NCBI GenBank assembly: GCA_010202115.1
Contig: CP047917.1
Coordinates: 248,001-312,000 of the forward strand
Direction: 5' to 3'
Source of the DNA: Candidatus Saccharibacteria bacterium oral taxon 488
Lineage (GTDB): Bacteria; Patescibacteriota; Saccharimonadia; Saccharimonadales; Saccharimonadaceae
Length of the DNA stretch: 64,000 nt
The position numbers were made by a program, and so were the translations under genes. Positions 17,554 through 26,014 of the stretch are shown here, one piece after another; the stretch's first letter is position 1, and every line of letters begins with the position of its first letter. The notes beneath the pieces are model-generated. The model worked only from the letters and a program-made list of their open reading frames with translations. It was not told the origin of the DNA and did no database searches.

Positions 17554-18618
17554 ATGATAAAGGAATTATTAAGTAACTCCTGTGATTACGATACGGGTAG
17601 TCCAGAGTTTATAAGCAAGACCGAGATCAAGCGGATAATTATGGAGGCAGTCCGTGGGCGTCTTGAGTCCGATGGCGTGACCGTTGCACCCGTGATAATC
17701 CGTAGACGGTTAATGTATGATGCTACCACTGGGGAGGAGTGGCTTATAGGTCCGGAGTTAGAACCTGTAGAATGCGAAGGCCCTCTTATAGTTGAAGGTC
17801 GTCATAAGATGAAAGACTTGCCGAATGGCAACACTGTTATGGAGCATCCAGAACGTACGCATTTGGATCGTGCGATTTATAATGCTATGACGGGTCGCTG
17901 CGAGAGAGCCTTTAGTCCCGATGATATTAACGTGCTTAGTGCTGGATCCAAGAGTCTAATTAGTGCCCTGAATCAAGCTGGCTATGAGAAGGGGGGATTT
18001 GAATTAGGACAAGAGATGCCCTCTTTCCAATTTGGAGACGATAGGAGCGAGGATGGTGAATTGCCTCCAACCAGATTATATTTACATCGCACGGATCTAT
18101 TATCATTGCAGATGGTAGCAGACCTTGTAAATTCAGGTGCTCGTCCGGACTATGGAAAACTTTGGGTTCCATATAATCAAGAGGGTCCACAGCGGTATCG
18201 CCAGGATACGCTTATTTTGGGATTCTCAGAGTATCGTGATTTGAAAGAAACAATTGAACTACTGCGCGAGAGGTTTTCGTGGGACGATGGGGCCTGTATA
18301 GGTGCCGGTGAGACACTTTATGGTCTGAAGGTTGCGGGTATCCCAGGCGCCTATATAGGTCAGACCAAGTATGGAGGAGACTCATTTAACGGCGAAATGA
18401 CACAATATTTTGAAGAGGCTATCCAGTGCTCATGTGAGGATATCAAGCAGCCACAAACTGGTGAGGTGCTGACGGATGAGTGGCTGGATGCTATGGCGCG
18501 GAAAACGACAGATATACTAGGGTCAATTATGTCAAAGAATGGACGCACCACCCACCACGCTTTGATTGATTCAGATATGACTGCAGATTTGATAAAGCTT
18601 GCTAGCAGCGTACAATAG
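17554..18618 (+). CDS. Hypothetical protein
   Basis: Not recognised. 354 aa from ATG 17554, chosen because TAAAAT (17541-17546) ends 7 nt upstream; a longer reading from a TTG at 17518 is less likely. Soluble and acidic, with two Cys pairs, a proline-rich middle (residues about 165-190) and a Gly-rich stretch (GAGETLYGLKVAGIPGAYIG). Lower GC than the core genes and proximity to the toxin-antitoxin pair suggest an acquired region. Confidence 0.6.
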   Translation: MIKELLSNSCDYDTGSPEFISKTEIKRIIMEAVRGRLESDGVTVAPVIIRRRLMYDATTGEEWLIGPELEPVECEGPLIVEGRHKMKDLPNGNTVMEHPERTHLDRAIYNAMTGRCERAFSPDDINVLSAGSKSLISALNQAGYEKGGFELGQEMPSFQFGDDRSEDGELPPTRLYLHRTDLLSLQMVADLVNSGARPDYGKLWVPYNQEGPQRYRQDTLILGFSEYRDLKETIELLRERFSWDDGACIGAGETLYGLKVAGIPGAYIGQTKYGGDSFNGEMTQYFEEAIQCSCEDIKQPQTGEVLTDEWLDAMARKTTDILGSIMSKNGRTTHHALIDSDMTADLIKLASSVQ

Positions 18619-18635
18619 GGGAAGTGAATTGCAAT

Positions 18636-18657
18636 AAAATTATAATTTTGTTATAAT
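18636..18657 (+). promoter_or_regulatory. Toxin-antitoxin promoter with perfect palindrome
   Basis: AAAATTATAATTTT (18636-18649) is a perfect 14-bp palindrome placed directly before the -10 TATAAT (18652-18657), which ends 6 nt before the antitoxin ATG. The palindrome is a natural operator for autoregulation by the AbrB-type antitoxin (inference). Confidence 0.65.
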
Positions 18658-18663
18658 GTTTGC

Positions 18664-18885
18664 ATGACAATCACTACAATTCAGAAGGTTATCAAGATTG
18701 GTTCCAGCCGCGGCGTGACATTGCCGGCTAAGCAACTACGGGCGCTGGGTGTTCATGATGGTGACGAGATTGAGGTTACGATACGCAAGCGGACGGTGGC
18801 GGCTGATTGCGATGAAGTGTTAAAGGTCGCAAATTCGCTCCTTGAGCGATACAAAGAGGATTTTTCTCACCTGGCGAAGCGCTAA
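18664..18885 (+). CDS. AbrB/MazE-fold antitoxin
   Basis: 73 aa. N-terminal swapped-hairpin DNA-binding domain, IQKVIKIGSSRGVTLPAKQL followed by LGVHDGDEIEV, as in SpoVT/AbrB antitoxins; the C-terminal helix (about 50-73) should bind the toxin. The mRNA is leaderless. Its stop (TAA) shares one base with the toxin ATG, so the pair is coupled. Confidence 0.9.
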   Translation: MTITTIQKVIKIGSSRGVTLPAKQLRALGVHDGDEIEVTIRKRTVAADCDEVLKVANSLLERYKEDFSHLAKR

Positions 18886-19259
18886 TGGTTAGTTTGACTC
18901 TCGAGCAGATCTTGCAACTTCACGCGCTAGTTCTTGTAAAAGACGGCGGTGCAGGTGGTGTGCGTGATATTGGTCGGCTAGAAGCTGTGGTGTCGGCGCA
19001 GCATCAGGTAGTATTTGGCGAGGAATTGTACGCAACAGTATTTACCAAGGCAGTGGCATTAATGCGCGGGATTATTGGTGACCATCCATTTGTTGATGGC
19101 AATAAGCGGACAGCCATGTTGGCTGGACTAACGCTACTTGAGGTGAATGATTATAGTTTTGTAGCCCGGTGTGGTGAACTAGAAGACTTTGCTGTCCGCG
19201 TCGCGACCGATCATCTCGATATCGATGCGATTGCTGATTGGCTGAAGCGTCATTCGTAG
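18885..19259 (+). CDS. doc: Doc-type Fic toxin (death-on-curing family)
   Basis: 124 aa Fic-fold protein. The motif HPFVDGNKRTA begins at His67; the shape and short length match Doc toxins, which in phage P1 phosphorylate EF-Tu. The motif has D-G where Doc usually has N/D-A, so an AMP-transferring activity cannot be excluded. It follows the AbrB-type antitoxin with a 1-bp overlap. The pair could stabilise this accessory region. Confidence 0.9.
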   Translation: MVSLTLEQILQLHALVLVKDGGAGGVRDIGRLEAVVSAQHQVVFGEELYATVFTKAVALMRGIIGDHPFVDGNKRTAMLAGLTLLEVNDYSFVARCGELEDFAVRVATDHLDIDAIADWLKRHS

Positions 19260-19368
19260 GTGTGTCAATAAATATATCTGGACTCGTCGGCTTGGACGCC
19301 GCTCTGATATTTGAGGCACCCACGCTCGGCATTTTACAGTCCATCACTCCTCCTGCTATAATAACCAT

Positions 19369-20034
19369 ATGCATATTATTCTTGGTGGGACGAGTGGGCT
19401 TGGGCTGGAGATGGCGCGGCAGCTCAGAGAAAGCGGTAAGCGCGTGTTGGTGCTGGGGCAGACGCATAATGTTCAGGAGCACGGCGAGGGCTTCCCGTTG
19501 GATGTGTATTATCCCGAGCAGGTTGAAGCAGCGTCGGCGCGGATTGAGCAGATTCTGGGCGGCGATGCTATTGAGCAATTTGTCTGGGCGGCGGGCTATG
19601 GCTGGCGCGGTAATTTCGAGGATCAGCCTGATGCGCGCTCGATGGCGGAGGTTAATTTCGCTGGTCCGTTGCCACTGGTGCAGTGGGCCTGGCATAGGAT
19701 GGCGCAGCAGCGGATACGATCCACACTAATAGTAATCGGCTCGACCAGCAGTATCAAAGCTCGCAGGGACGAAGCCGTGTATGTGGCAACCAAGCACGCC
19801 CAGGCGGGGCTGGCGCGCAGCTTGGCGTTGCAGGCGGACGAGCAGCATTTACCGATTCGCGTAGCGCTGTTCTTGCCCGGGGCGATGAAAACACCGTTTT
19901 GGCGGGGGCGTCGGCCGGATGATTATGCCTTTTTCAATGACCCGGCCAAGGTGGCTGGTCATATACTGACCGCCGTTAACACGCAGCATCAGATGTTCCT
20001 CGAGTGGCCGCTACCAAAGGGCACGTTGGTCTAA
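19369..20034 (+). CDS. Short-chain dehydrogenase/reductase
   Basis: 221 aa classical SDR fold: nucleotide-binding GGTSGLGLEMA at the N-terminus, NAG-like WAAGYGW, Ser in IGSTSSI and the catalytic Y-x3-K in YVATK. The substrate is unknown. TATAAT (19357-19362, in TGCTATAAT) ends 6 nt before the ATG. Monocistronic. Confidence 0.9.
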   Translation: MHIILGGTSGLGLEMARQLRESGKRVLVLGQTHNVQEHGEGFPLDVYYPEQVEAASARIEQILGGDAIEQFVWAAGYGWRGNFEDQPDARSMAEVNFAGPLPLVQWAWHRMAQQRIRSTLIVIGSTSSIKARRDEAVYVATKHAQAGLARSLALQADEQHLPIRVALFLPGAMKTPFWRGRRPDDYAFFNDPAKVAGHILTAVNTQHQMFLEWPLPKGTLV

Positions 20035-20060
20035 GCTCGCTGAAGTGCTATAATGCGGGC

Positions 20061-21074
20061 ATGACGTATGAAGCGGATAGAGAATATTTTGGAGTAAAAA
20101 TTGTAGTAATCGGTGGCGGAACTGGTAGCTTCACGCTACTGTCGGGTTTGAAAAGGTATACCCATAGTATCACGGCGCTGGTCAATATGGTTGACGATGG
20201 TGGCTCGACGGGCATGCTACGCGATGAGCTGGGTGTGCTGCCGGCGGGTGATGTGCGGCAATGTCTGGTGGCGCTGAGTAGTTCGCCAAAGGTGCGCGAC
20301 CTGTTCAATTACCGGTTTGACGAGGGCAGTATGAAGGGACACGCGTTTGGTAATTTGTTCATGGCGGCGCTGGAAAAGATGACGGGGAGTTTTTCGCAAG
20401 CGGTCGAGACGGCCAGCGAGGTGCTCGGCGTAAACGGACGGGTATTTCCGATTACGCTGGACGATACCAAGTTATCGTTGAGGCTGCGTGACGGTACGGT
20501 CGTTGAGGGCGAGCATGCTATCGAGGTGACGAATATTCCAGGTGATGAGCGGCCGTGGCTGGAACTCAGCCCGCCAGCAACGATTAATCCGCATGCTCGG
20601 CAAGCGATTCTGGATGCCGACCTCGTGGTGGTAGCGCCGGGGTTATTGTATGGTAGTTTGGCGCCAGCACTACTGGTGCGCGGTGTGACGCGGGCTTTGG
20701 CTGAAACCAAGGCCAAAAAGGTGTATGTCTGTAATCTCGTGACTAAGCCGACGCAGACTGATGGCTTTACGGTGGCGGACTTCGTCGATGAGATTGAGCG
20801 GTTTGCTGGAGTGAGCATGGATTATGTGCTGTATAATAATTATCGTCCGCCACAGGAGCTGCTTGATAAATACGCGCACAACGGTGAATATTTGGTTGAA
20901 TGGGATGAGGAGGAGCTCAAGAAAAAGCATTACCACGCCTCGGGTAAACATCTGATCGCTAATGGCGTTCGCCAACATAATAAAAAGGCCGATCCGCTAG
21001 CGGCGCTGCGTAGTCTGATCCGTCACGATTCGGATCGTGTAGCCAGGGAGTTAATGAGGATTTACTTTTCATGA
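20061..21074 (+). CDS. yvcK: YvcK/CofD-like protein (UDP-sugar-binding cell-shape factor)
   Basis: 337 aa member of the gluconeogenesis-factor family, which in Bacillus binds UDP-GlcNAc and supports cell-wall precursor flux. Family marks: VVIGGGTGSFTLLSGLK, VNMVDDGGSTGMLRDE, LPAGDVRQCLVALS, and the later block VVVAPGLLYGSLAPALLV. The start at 20061 is set by TGCTATAAT (-10 at 20049-20054), 6 nt upstream. It overlaps the HAD gene by 4 nt. Confidence 0.94.
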   Translation: MTYEADREYFGVKIVVIGGGTGSFTLLSGLKRYTHSITALVNMVDDGGSTGMLRDELGVLPAGDVRQCLVALSSSPKVRDLFNYRFDEGSMKGHAFGNLFMAALEKMTGSFSQAVETASEVLGVNGRVFPITLDDTKLSLRLRDGTVVEGEHAIEVTNIPGDERPWLELSPPATINPHARQAILDADLVVVAPGLLYGSLAPALLVRGVTRALAETKAKKVYVCNLVTKPTQTDGFTVADFVDEIERFAGVSMDYVLYNNYRPPQELLDKYAHNGEYLVEWDEEELKKKHYHASGKHLIANGVRQHNKKADPLAALRSLIRHDSDRVARELMRIYFS

Positions 21075-21697
21075 GTTTGAACTTGTTTCTTGATCTTGAT
21101 CGCACCCTGTTTCGGACAAGCGAATTGGATGCGGCGGAGTGGGGGCTGCTTGGGCAGCAGTTTGGCATTGACAGCGAGGCAGAGCTGAAGCGGCGGACTG
21201 ACTTTTATGTGCGCACTGAGAAAGCATACTATTATGATTTTGCGGCGCATGTGCAGGCGGCGGAACTTGGTGAGGAGGCGGTATTCTCGTTCCTGCTTCA
21301 GTCGACGTTGGCTGATGGGCGAATGGAGTACGACGGGGTGGCTGAGTTGGTAGCCTGGGCCAGGCAGCGCGGAACGGTGCATGTCTTGACCTACGGGCCA
21401 GCGAATTACCAGCGGTTCAAGGCGGCGCTGTGTCCGTCGCTTGAAGGGGTGGAGATTATTACCACACTGCAGTCGAAAAGCGATTATTTCCGTGAGCAGC
21501 GTCCAACTGGCGAGGTGTGGATGGTTGATGATAAACCAATTGGTGGTGATCTGCCCGATGGTGTGCGGTTTATCCAGACAGTTGAGTACAATAACATCAC
21601 GGCGCCAGAACATCCAGCGTGGCCAGTAGCGACAGCATTGAGCCAGATTCCTGGTATAATTGATAATGATGAAATTTCCGATCGATCAGTTGCCTGA
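21071..21697 (+). CDS. HAD-superfamily hydrolase
   Basis: 208 aa. Motif I LFLDLDRTLFRT at the N-terminus and motif IV VWMVDDKPIGGD near residue 160 support an active phosphatase of the HAD fold; an alpha-helical cap lies between. Substrate unknown. Translationally coupled to yvcK. The last 30 bp contain the -10 box and start codon of the next gene. Confidence 0.85.
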   Translation: MSLNLFLDLDRTLFRTSELDAAEWGLLGQQFGIDSEAELKRRTDFYVRTEKAYYYDFAAHVQAAELGEEAVFSFLLQSTLADGRMEYDGVAELVAWARQRGTVHVLTYGPANYQRFKAALCPSLEGVEIITTLQSKSDYFREQRPTGEVWMVDDKPIGGDLPDGVRFIQTVEYNNITAPEHPAWPVATALSQIPGIIDNDEISDRSVA

Positions 21698-22826
21698 GGT
21701 GCTTGATACGCCGAGCTTTGTGTATTCGAGGCGGATACTAGAGGAGCGGGCCCGGCAGGCGCTGGCGTGCCGAGTGCCGTTCGGTCTGACGGTGCGTTAC
21801 GCGGCCAAGGCAAATTCGCACCCCGAGATTATACGATTATTTGATAAGTTGGGGTTGCAATTTGATGCCAGCTCAAGTTACGAGGCGGCGCTATTACTCA
21901 AGCAGGGGGTGAGCGGCCCAACAATCAGCCTCTCTAGCCAGCAGCCGGCGCACAACCTTGATGAGCTGCTCCAGGCTGGCGTGCGTTACGTGGCGACGTC
22001 GCTTCGTCAATTAGAGCTGTTTGCCTCGAGTCCATACCGCCCAAATACGGTCGGTCTGCGGCTCAATCCTGGCATGGGCTCGGGGCATAATAATCGGACG
22101 ATGACCGGTGGGGTTAATTCCAGCTTTGGCTTGTGGCATGCGTATACCGAGCAGGCGCTAGGGCTGGCGAGGCGTCATAACATAACGATTGATCGGCTGC
22201 ATATTCACATCGGCTCGGGTGCTGATCCACGGTTGTGGGGCGAGGCGATGGATGCGGCATTGGCGCTTGTTGGGCGACTGCCAGAGGTGACCACTCTAGA
22301 CATTGGCGGCGGCTTTAAGGTGTATCGGTTCGGTGATGAGCAGGAGGCGGATCTGGCAGCAATTTGCGAGGTGTTTTCTCGGAAATTAGCTCAGTTTTCT
22401 GAAGAAACCGGGCGGCAATTACATCTAGAAATTGAACCGGGAACCTGGCTGGTGGCGCACGCTGGTGTGTTGGTTGCGGAGGTGGTGGACATTGTTGATA
22501 CCGGGGCGGATGGTCATACATTTTTGCGCCTTGATACCGGTATGAATGACATCACCCGGCCGGGAATGTATGGCGCGCAGCACGAGATGATGGTGTTGTC
22601 GGGTCGCGAGGAGCAGCGAGAGTACATCGTGGTAGGGCATTGCTGCGAGACGGGCGATATCTTGACACCGGCACCCAGTAATCCAGAAAATCTCGAATCG
22701 CGACGACTAACTCAGGCGGAGATTGGTGATAAGCTAGTGATCTTTGATGCGGGGGCGTATTGCCAGAGCATGTCGCTGAAACGGTACAATGCGTATCCGG
22801 ATGCCGGCGCGTATTTTATTGACTAA
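21666..22826 (+). CDS. lysA: PLP-dependent decarboxylase, diaminopimelate decarboxylase family
   Basis: 386 aa fold-III PLP enzyme. PLP lysine in VRYAAKANSHP, His in HIHIGSG, glycine loop DIGGGFKV, EPGTW and the Cys of GHCCETGD at the C-terminal domain fit DapDC/ornithine-type decarboxylases. Diaminopimelate is the best guess, but carboxynorspermidine or ornithine are possible; no other lysine-pathway genes are near. Start ATG 21666 or 21669; TATAAT (21655-21660), inside the HAD gene, ends 5 or 8 nt upstream. Confidence 0.82.
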   Translation: MMKFPIDQLPEVLDTPSFVYSRRILEERARQALACRVPFGLTVRYAAKANSHPEIIRLFDKLGLQFDASSSYEAALLLKQGVSGPTISLSSQQPAHNLDELLQAGVRYVATSLRQLELFASSPYRPNTVGLRLNPGMGSGHNNRTMTGGVNSSFGLWHAYTEQALGLARRHNITIDRLHIHIGSGADPRLWGEAMDAALALVGRLPEVTTLDIGGGFKVYRFGDEQEADLAAICEVFSRKLAQFSEETGRQLHLEIEPGTWLVAHAGVLVAEVVDIVDTGADGHTFLRLDTGMNDITRPGMYGAQHEMMVLSGREEQREYIVVGHCCETGDILTPAPSNPENLESRRLTQAEIGDKLVIFDAGAYCQSMSLKRYNAYPDAGAYFID

Positions 22827-22873
22827 ATTTAATTCATCTGTTATAATAGCCCAGTTTGACAACGAACTGAATT

Positions 22874-24541
22874 ATGAGTGAATTATGTTCTTCGCGCAGT
22901 GAGCAGCCAGAGCCAAGCACACCGCAAAAATTTGAAAAAACGATAGACCTCGAACGTCCATCTCTTGAGTTTCCTTTTCAGTTGGCGCTTGAGGAATATT
23001 TCCAAGCCGATGGAGTGGGTGAGCGAGAAGATCTGATAGAGCATGCTAAGCGGACGATGGAACTGGTGGAGGAGTTTGCCGGCTTGAAACTACCGCCCGA
23101 AGCGCTTTATGCCGTGCTGCTGCATGACGTGGTCGACCGTTTTCACAACAGAGACAGCCAGAAGTGCACACCGGAGCGTCGACAGGCTGCTGGCTTGGCT
23201 CTGGCCGATGTATTTACGAATCCTGAAACTGGGGTGACGTGTGCGCAGGGTTCATATGTAGCGTCGCTCCTAGCGGACTTTATTGCAACGGAAAAGGCCT
23301 CTGCTCATCACCGAGTGCGGGTGGCCACTACTATCCCTGAAGATATCAGAGAGATTATCACTGATCATTATCAAGAATCGGTACCGGCTGAGGCATGGCG
23401 GCAGATCGAGCCATTTGTTGATGTGGAGCAGATGGCTGAATTCCTCGATAAAACCAATATCGAGGCGGTGATCATCAAGGCCTGTGAGCTACTCGACAAT
23501 ATGTGCTATCCGTCATCATCGCGTGAGTCTGCCAAACTGCAGGATGTCTTGGAGGCGGAGTCATTCTATGCGCCGCTGTGTGAAGTGATGGGATTTGACG
23601 GGCTGGCGGCAAGCCTGCGTTCACAGGCGCATATCATTCGGCTGGAGGGGCAGGGCAAGCGTAAGCTCATCGAGGAGATCCGCGAGCAGTATGAAAAAAC
23701 TCGCCACGTTGGTGTCCGTAATTTAGTTAATACAATTTTTGGTACTGAACAAGTCGAGACCGAAGCAGTGGTTGGTTTGCGCAGTGAAGCATCGTGTCAC
23801 AATCGGTCAGTTCACATCGGAGATTTTGTAGCGCAAAACGGTAAGGCGGTCTATGGAAAATATCGCCTGAAAACTGTGGGGTCGTGGGCAGCCAAGGTGC
23901 ATGAAGCGCACCAGAACGACAAACCAGAGTATACACCGATGGACGTGCTGGGCTTGACCGTTATATCAAAGAATGTGAAAGCTCAGGCACGTGATTTTGT
24001 GGAGTTTTTGCAGCGGCGAATTGATATGAACCCAGCGTTTCAGCTGAAAAAGGCCGCCAGTAAATCCAGTGCCATTTGTGTCCATGGTACGGTGGATTAT
24101 GTTACTACCGTTCGCCGGGAGATGGAGCAACGCGGGTTTGATACAGAGCGCTGCGAGTTTGTGGTCCAGGATGCTGAAAGTGTGCAGCAGCGCGGTCAGA
24201 AATATCAGGTTTCCAAGACGACTTTCCTGATGGATTATCCAGGGCTAGACAAGGGCGTGCCGGTCGAAGTGCAGTTTGTCACCGAGGATGAGCGTCGGCG
24301 ATCGCGGACGGGAGAGGTGGCGCATATTATTTATAAATATATTCGTCAGCTGGAGCGGCAGCGCCCAGTCTCTGATGAAGATAAACATGCCATTGCTCAA
24401 ACGATGTCTCAGCTGCTCAAGCAGATCCACCAGCGGCGCGACTATGCCAGCCATGATCTGGAAGTAAATGAGCGTTCAACTCCGGCGCGTGATGCGTTGC
24501 TGGAGGATTTATATCATTTCTTGTGTCATGAGCTCGCCTAG
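22874..24541 (+). CDS. Divergent RelA/SpoT-like protein (HD plus synthetase-like domains)
   Basis: 555 aa. The N-terminal part looks like the SpoT HD hydrolase domain: IEHAKRTMELV, LLHDVVDRF and IIKACELLDNM keep the H...HD...D pattern. A synthetase-like part follows: GKYRLKTVGSWAAKV, TPMDVLGLTVI and VEVQFVTEDER ... GEVAHIIYK. The usual GYRSIH-like motif is not recognisable, so (p)ppGpp synthesis is doubtful while hydrolysis is possible. TGS/ACT regulatory domains are absent. TATAAT (22842-22847) lies 26 nt before the ATG, giving a leader of about 20 nt without an SD. Confidence 0.75.
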   Translation: MSELCSSRSEQPEPSTPQKFEKTIDLERPSLEFPFQLALEEYFQADGVGEREDLIEHAKRTMELVEEFAGLKLPPEALYAVLLHDVVDRFHNRDSQKCTPERRQAAGLALADVFTNPETGVTCAQGSYVASLLADFIATEKASAHHRVRVATTIPEDIREIITDHYQESVPAEAWRQIEPFVDVEQMAEFLDKTNIEAVIIKACELLDNMCYPSSSRESAKLQDVLEAESFYAPLCEVMGFDGLAASLRSQAHIIRLEGQGKRKLIEEIREQYEKTRHVGVRNLVNTIFGTEQVETEAVVGLRSEASCHNRSVHIGDFVAQNGKAVYGKYRLKTVGSWAAKVHEAHQNDKPEYTPMDVLGLTVISKNVKAQARDFVEFLQRRIDMNPAFQLKKAASKSSAICVHGTVDYVTTVRREMEQRGFDTERCEFVVQDAESVQQRGQKYQVSKTTFLMDYPGLDKGVPVEVQFVTEDERRRSRTGEVAHIIYKYIRQLERQRPVSDEDKHAIAQTMSQLLKQIHQRRDYASHDLEVNERSTPARDALLEDLYHFLCHELA

Positions 24542-24568
24542 TCTCGGCAAACTATGTATAATCAGAAT

Positions 24569-24994
24569 ATGACAATTTACTACACTGACGGTTCGACTAG
24601 CCCCAATCCCGGCCCGGGCGGCTTCGCGGTGATCAAGGATCTTCAGCCGTGGATCTTGGGCTCCGAGGACGGCGAAACGACCAATATTCGCATGGAAGGC
24701 AAGGCGCTGATTGCGGCGCTTCAGGACGCTGACGGCGCGCCATGTGTGATTTATACTGATAGCGAATTTTGGATCAATGTGGTGACCAAGTGGGCGCCAG
24801 GCTGGAGGCAGCGCGGCTGGACAAAGAAGGGTGGCGAGATTAAGAACTTGGATATCGTACAGGAATTATACGAGTTATATGTGCAGTCGCAGGCGGAACT
24901 CCGCTGGGTGCGTGGCCACGAGGGCGACGAGGGCAATGAGCTGGCGGATGAGTGGGCCAACCGAGCGCGTGAAGGCGAGCGATTAACTAAATAG
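24569..24994 (+). CDS. rnhA: Ribonuclease HI
   Basis: 141 aa, cleaves RNA in RNA-DNA hybrids. Catalytic carboxylates visible: Asp7 (YYTDGS), Glu43 (RMEGKAL), Asp64 (YTDSEF) and Asp127 (NELADEWA), plus His117 in WVRGHEGDEGN. The start at 24569 is preferred because TATAAT (24557-24562) ends 6 nt before it. Monocistronic. Confidence 0.93.
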   Translation: MTIYYTDGSTSPNPGPGGFAVIKDLQPWILGSEDGETTNIRMEGKALIAALQDADGAPCVIYTDSEFWINVVTKWAPGWRQRGWTKKGGEIKNLDIVQELYELYVQSQAELRWVRGHEGDEGNELADEWANRAREGERLTK

Positions 24995-25034
24995 CAGCTG
25001 GCGACATCTGACAAAAATTGCTATAATTACCCTC

Positions 25035-26012
25035 ATGGAAGAAGTGAGGGAAACGACTGATATTTTTTTGTGGGCCAATCAAACTGATGCGAAGAAGAAC
25101 GATTTACAGATAGAGCTGTTCTTATTTAATAAAAATTACACGCCGTATTTCATGCCTTTGAAGGGTGATGTTGAGCAGCAGCTCCGGCCGCTATTTTTGT
25201 TTGATTATATCAATCAAGTTAATTTGGGGGCGGGTACCGGCCTCAGTGTGCGCGACTATGAGCTGAGCGAAGCGGAAGATAACGTGCTATTGCGAGCAGA
25301 CCTCGCCAAGGTCGGCCGGGCGGAAACCTTGCTTCATTTGATCGAACACGAGCGTGATGACATCGTGGAATTCTCGGAAACCGAGCATGAGTTCAAGCGG
25401 ATGAAGGGCGTGATAGCGCGGTTTACTGACCCAAATGATCCAGAAAAAATCTTTTACACCGCCAAATTAATTCAGCAGGGGCAGACGCTGAAAAGCGCAC
25501 TGGCGTGGGAGTTTTCTGACGGCAAGTTTGGCGCGTTTAAGGCGGAAGTCGGGTTTAAGGTGCCAGACGATAACCAGGTGCTGATCATCGGTCAGGATAT
25601 ATTTGCCTTTAATCCAGGCAAGTTTGAGCGGATGTTTGGCTATGAATACAAGAAGCAAGTGATTGCCGATAAGAAGGTGGCGGAGATCGAAAAGGAATAC
25701 AAATTGAGTTTTCCAGAGGGCTTGGATCTAAATGCGCTGGTCAAGGAGCGCAAAAAGACCATCAATAAACTGCAGAAATTGGAGATCGGCGAGGTCAAAC
25801 AAGAGCAGGTACTGGACTATGCTGATGAGATGCAGCTGGAGCTGATGAGTGATGATAACGGCGCGATTATCATTATGGATGGTAATGATCTGGATATGTT
25901 TGTGAACTTGATCAATGAGGACTACATCGAGAGTAAAATTACTGGCAAGCGCTACGAGATTAAGTCGAAAAAACTGCTGGGTGAGCCAGAAGGCGAACCG
26001 CCGCGAGGTTAG
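25035..26012 (+). CDS. DUF4868 protein, KwaB-like
   Basis: 325 aa. Sequence style and order match DUF4868 proteins such as KwaB of the Kiwa anti-phage system: FDYINQV..., a beta-rich middle, IIGQDIFAFNPGKFERMFGY and the C-terminal IIIMDGNDLDMFVNLINEDY with a final ITGKRYEIKSKK. No KwaA membrane partner lies next to it; the following gene, 2 bp away, is a Pif1-like helicase. The resemblance is recalled, not computed. TATAAT (25022-25027, TGC-extended) ends 7 nt before the ATG. Confidence 0.7.
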   Translation: MEEVRETTDIFLWANQTDAKKNDLQIELFLFNKNYTPYFMPLKGDVEQQLRPLFLFDYINQVNLGAGTGLSVRDYELSEAEDNVLLRADLAKVGRAETLLHLIEHERDDIVEFSETEHEFKRMKGVIARFTDPNDPEKIFYTAKLIQQGQTLKSALAWEFSDGKFGAFKAEVGFKVPDDNQVLIIGQDIFAFNPGKFERMFGYEYKKQVIADKKVAEIEKEYKLSFPEGLDLNALVKERKKTINKLQKLEIGEVKQEQVLDYADEMQLELMSDDNGAIIIMDGNDLDMFVNLINEDYIESKITGKRYEIKSKKLLGEPEGEPPRG

Positions 26013-26014
26013 GC

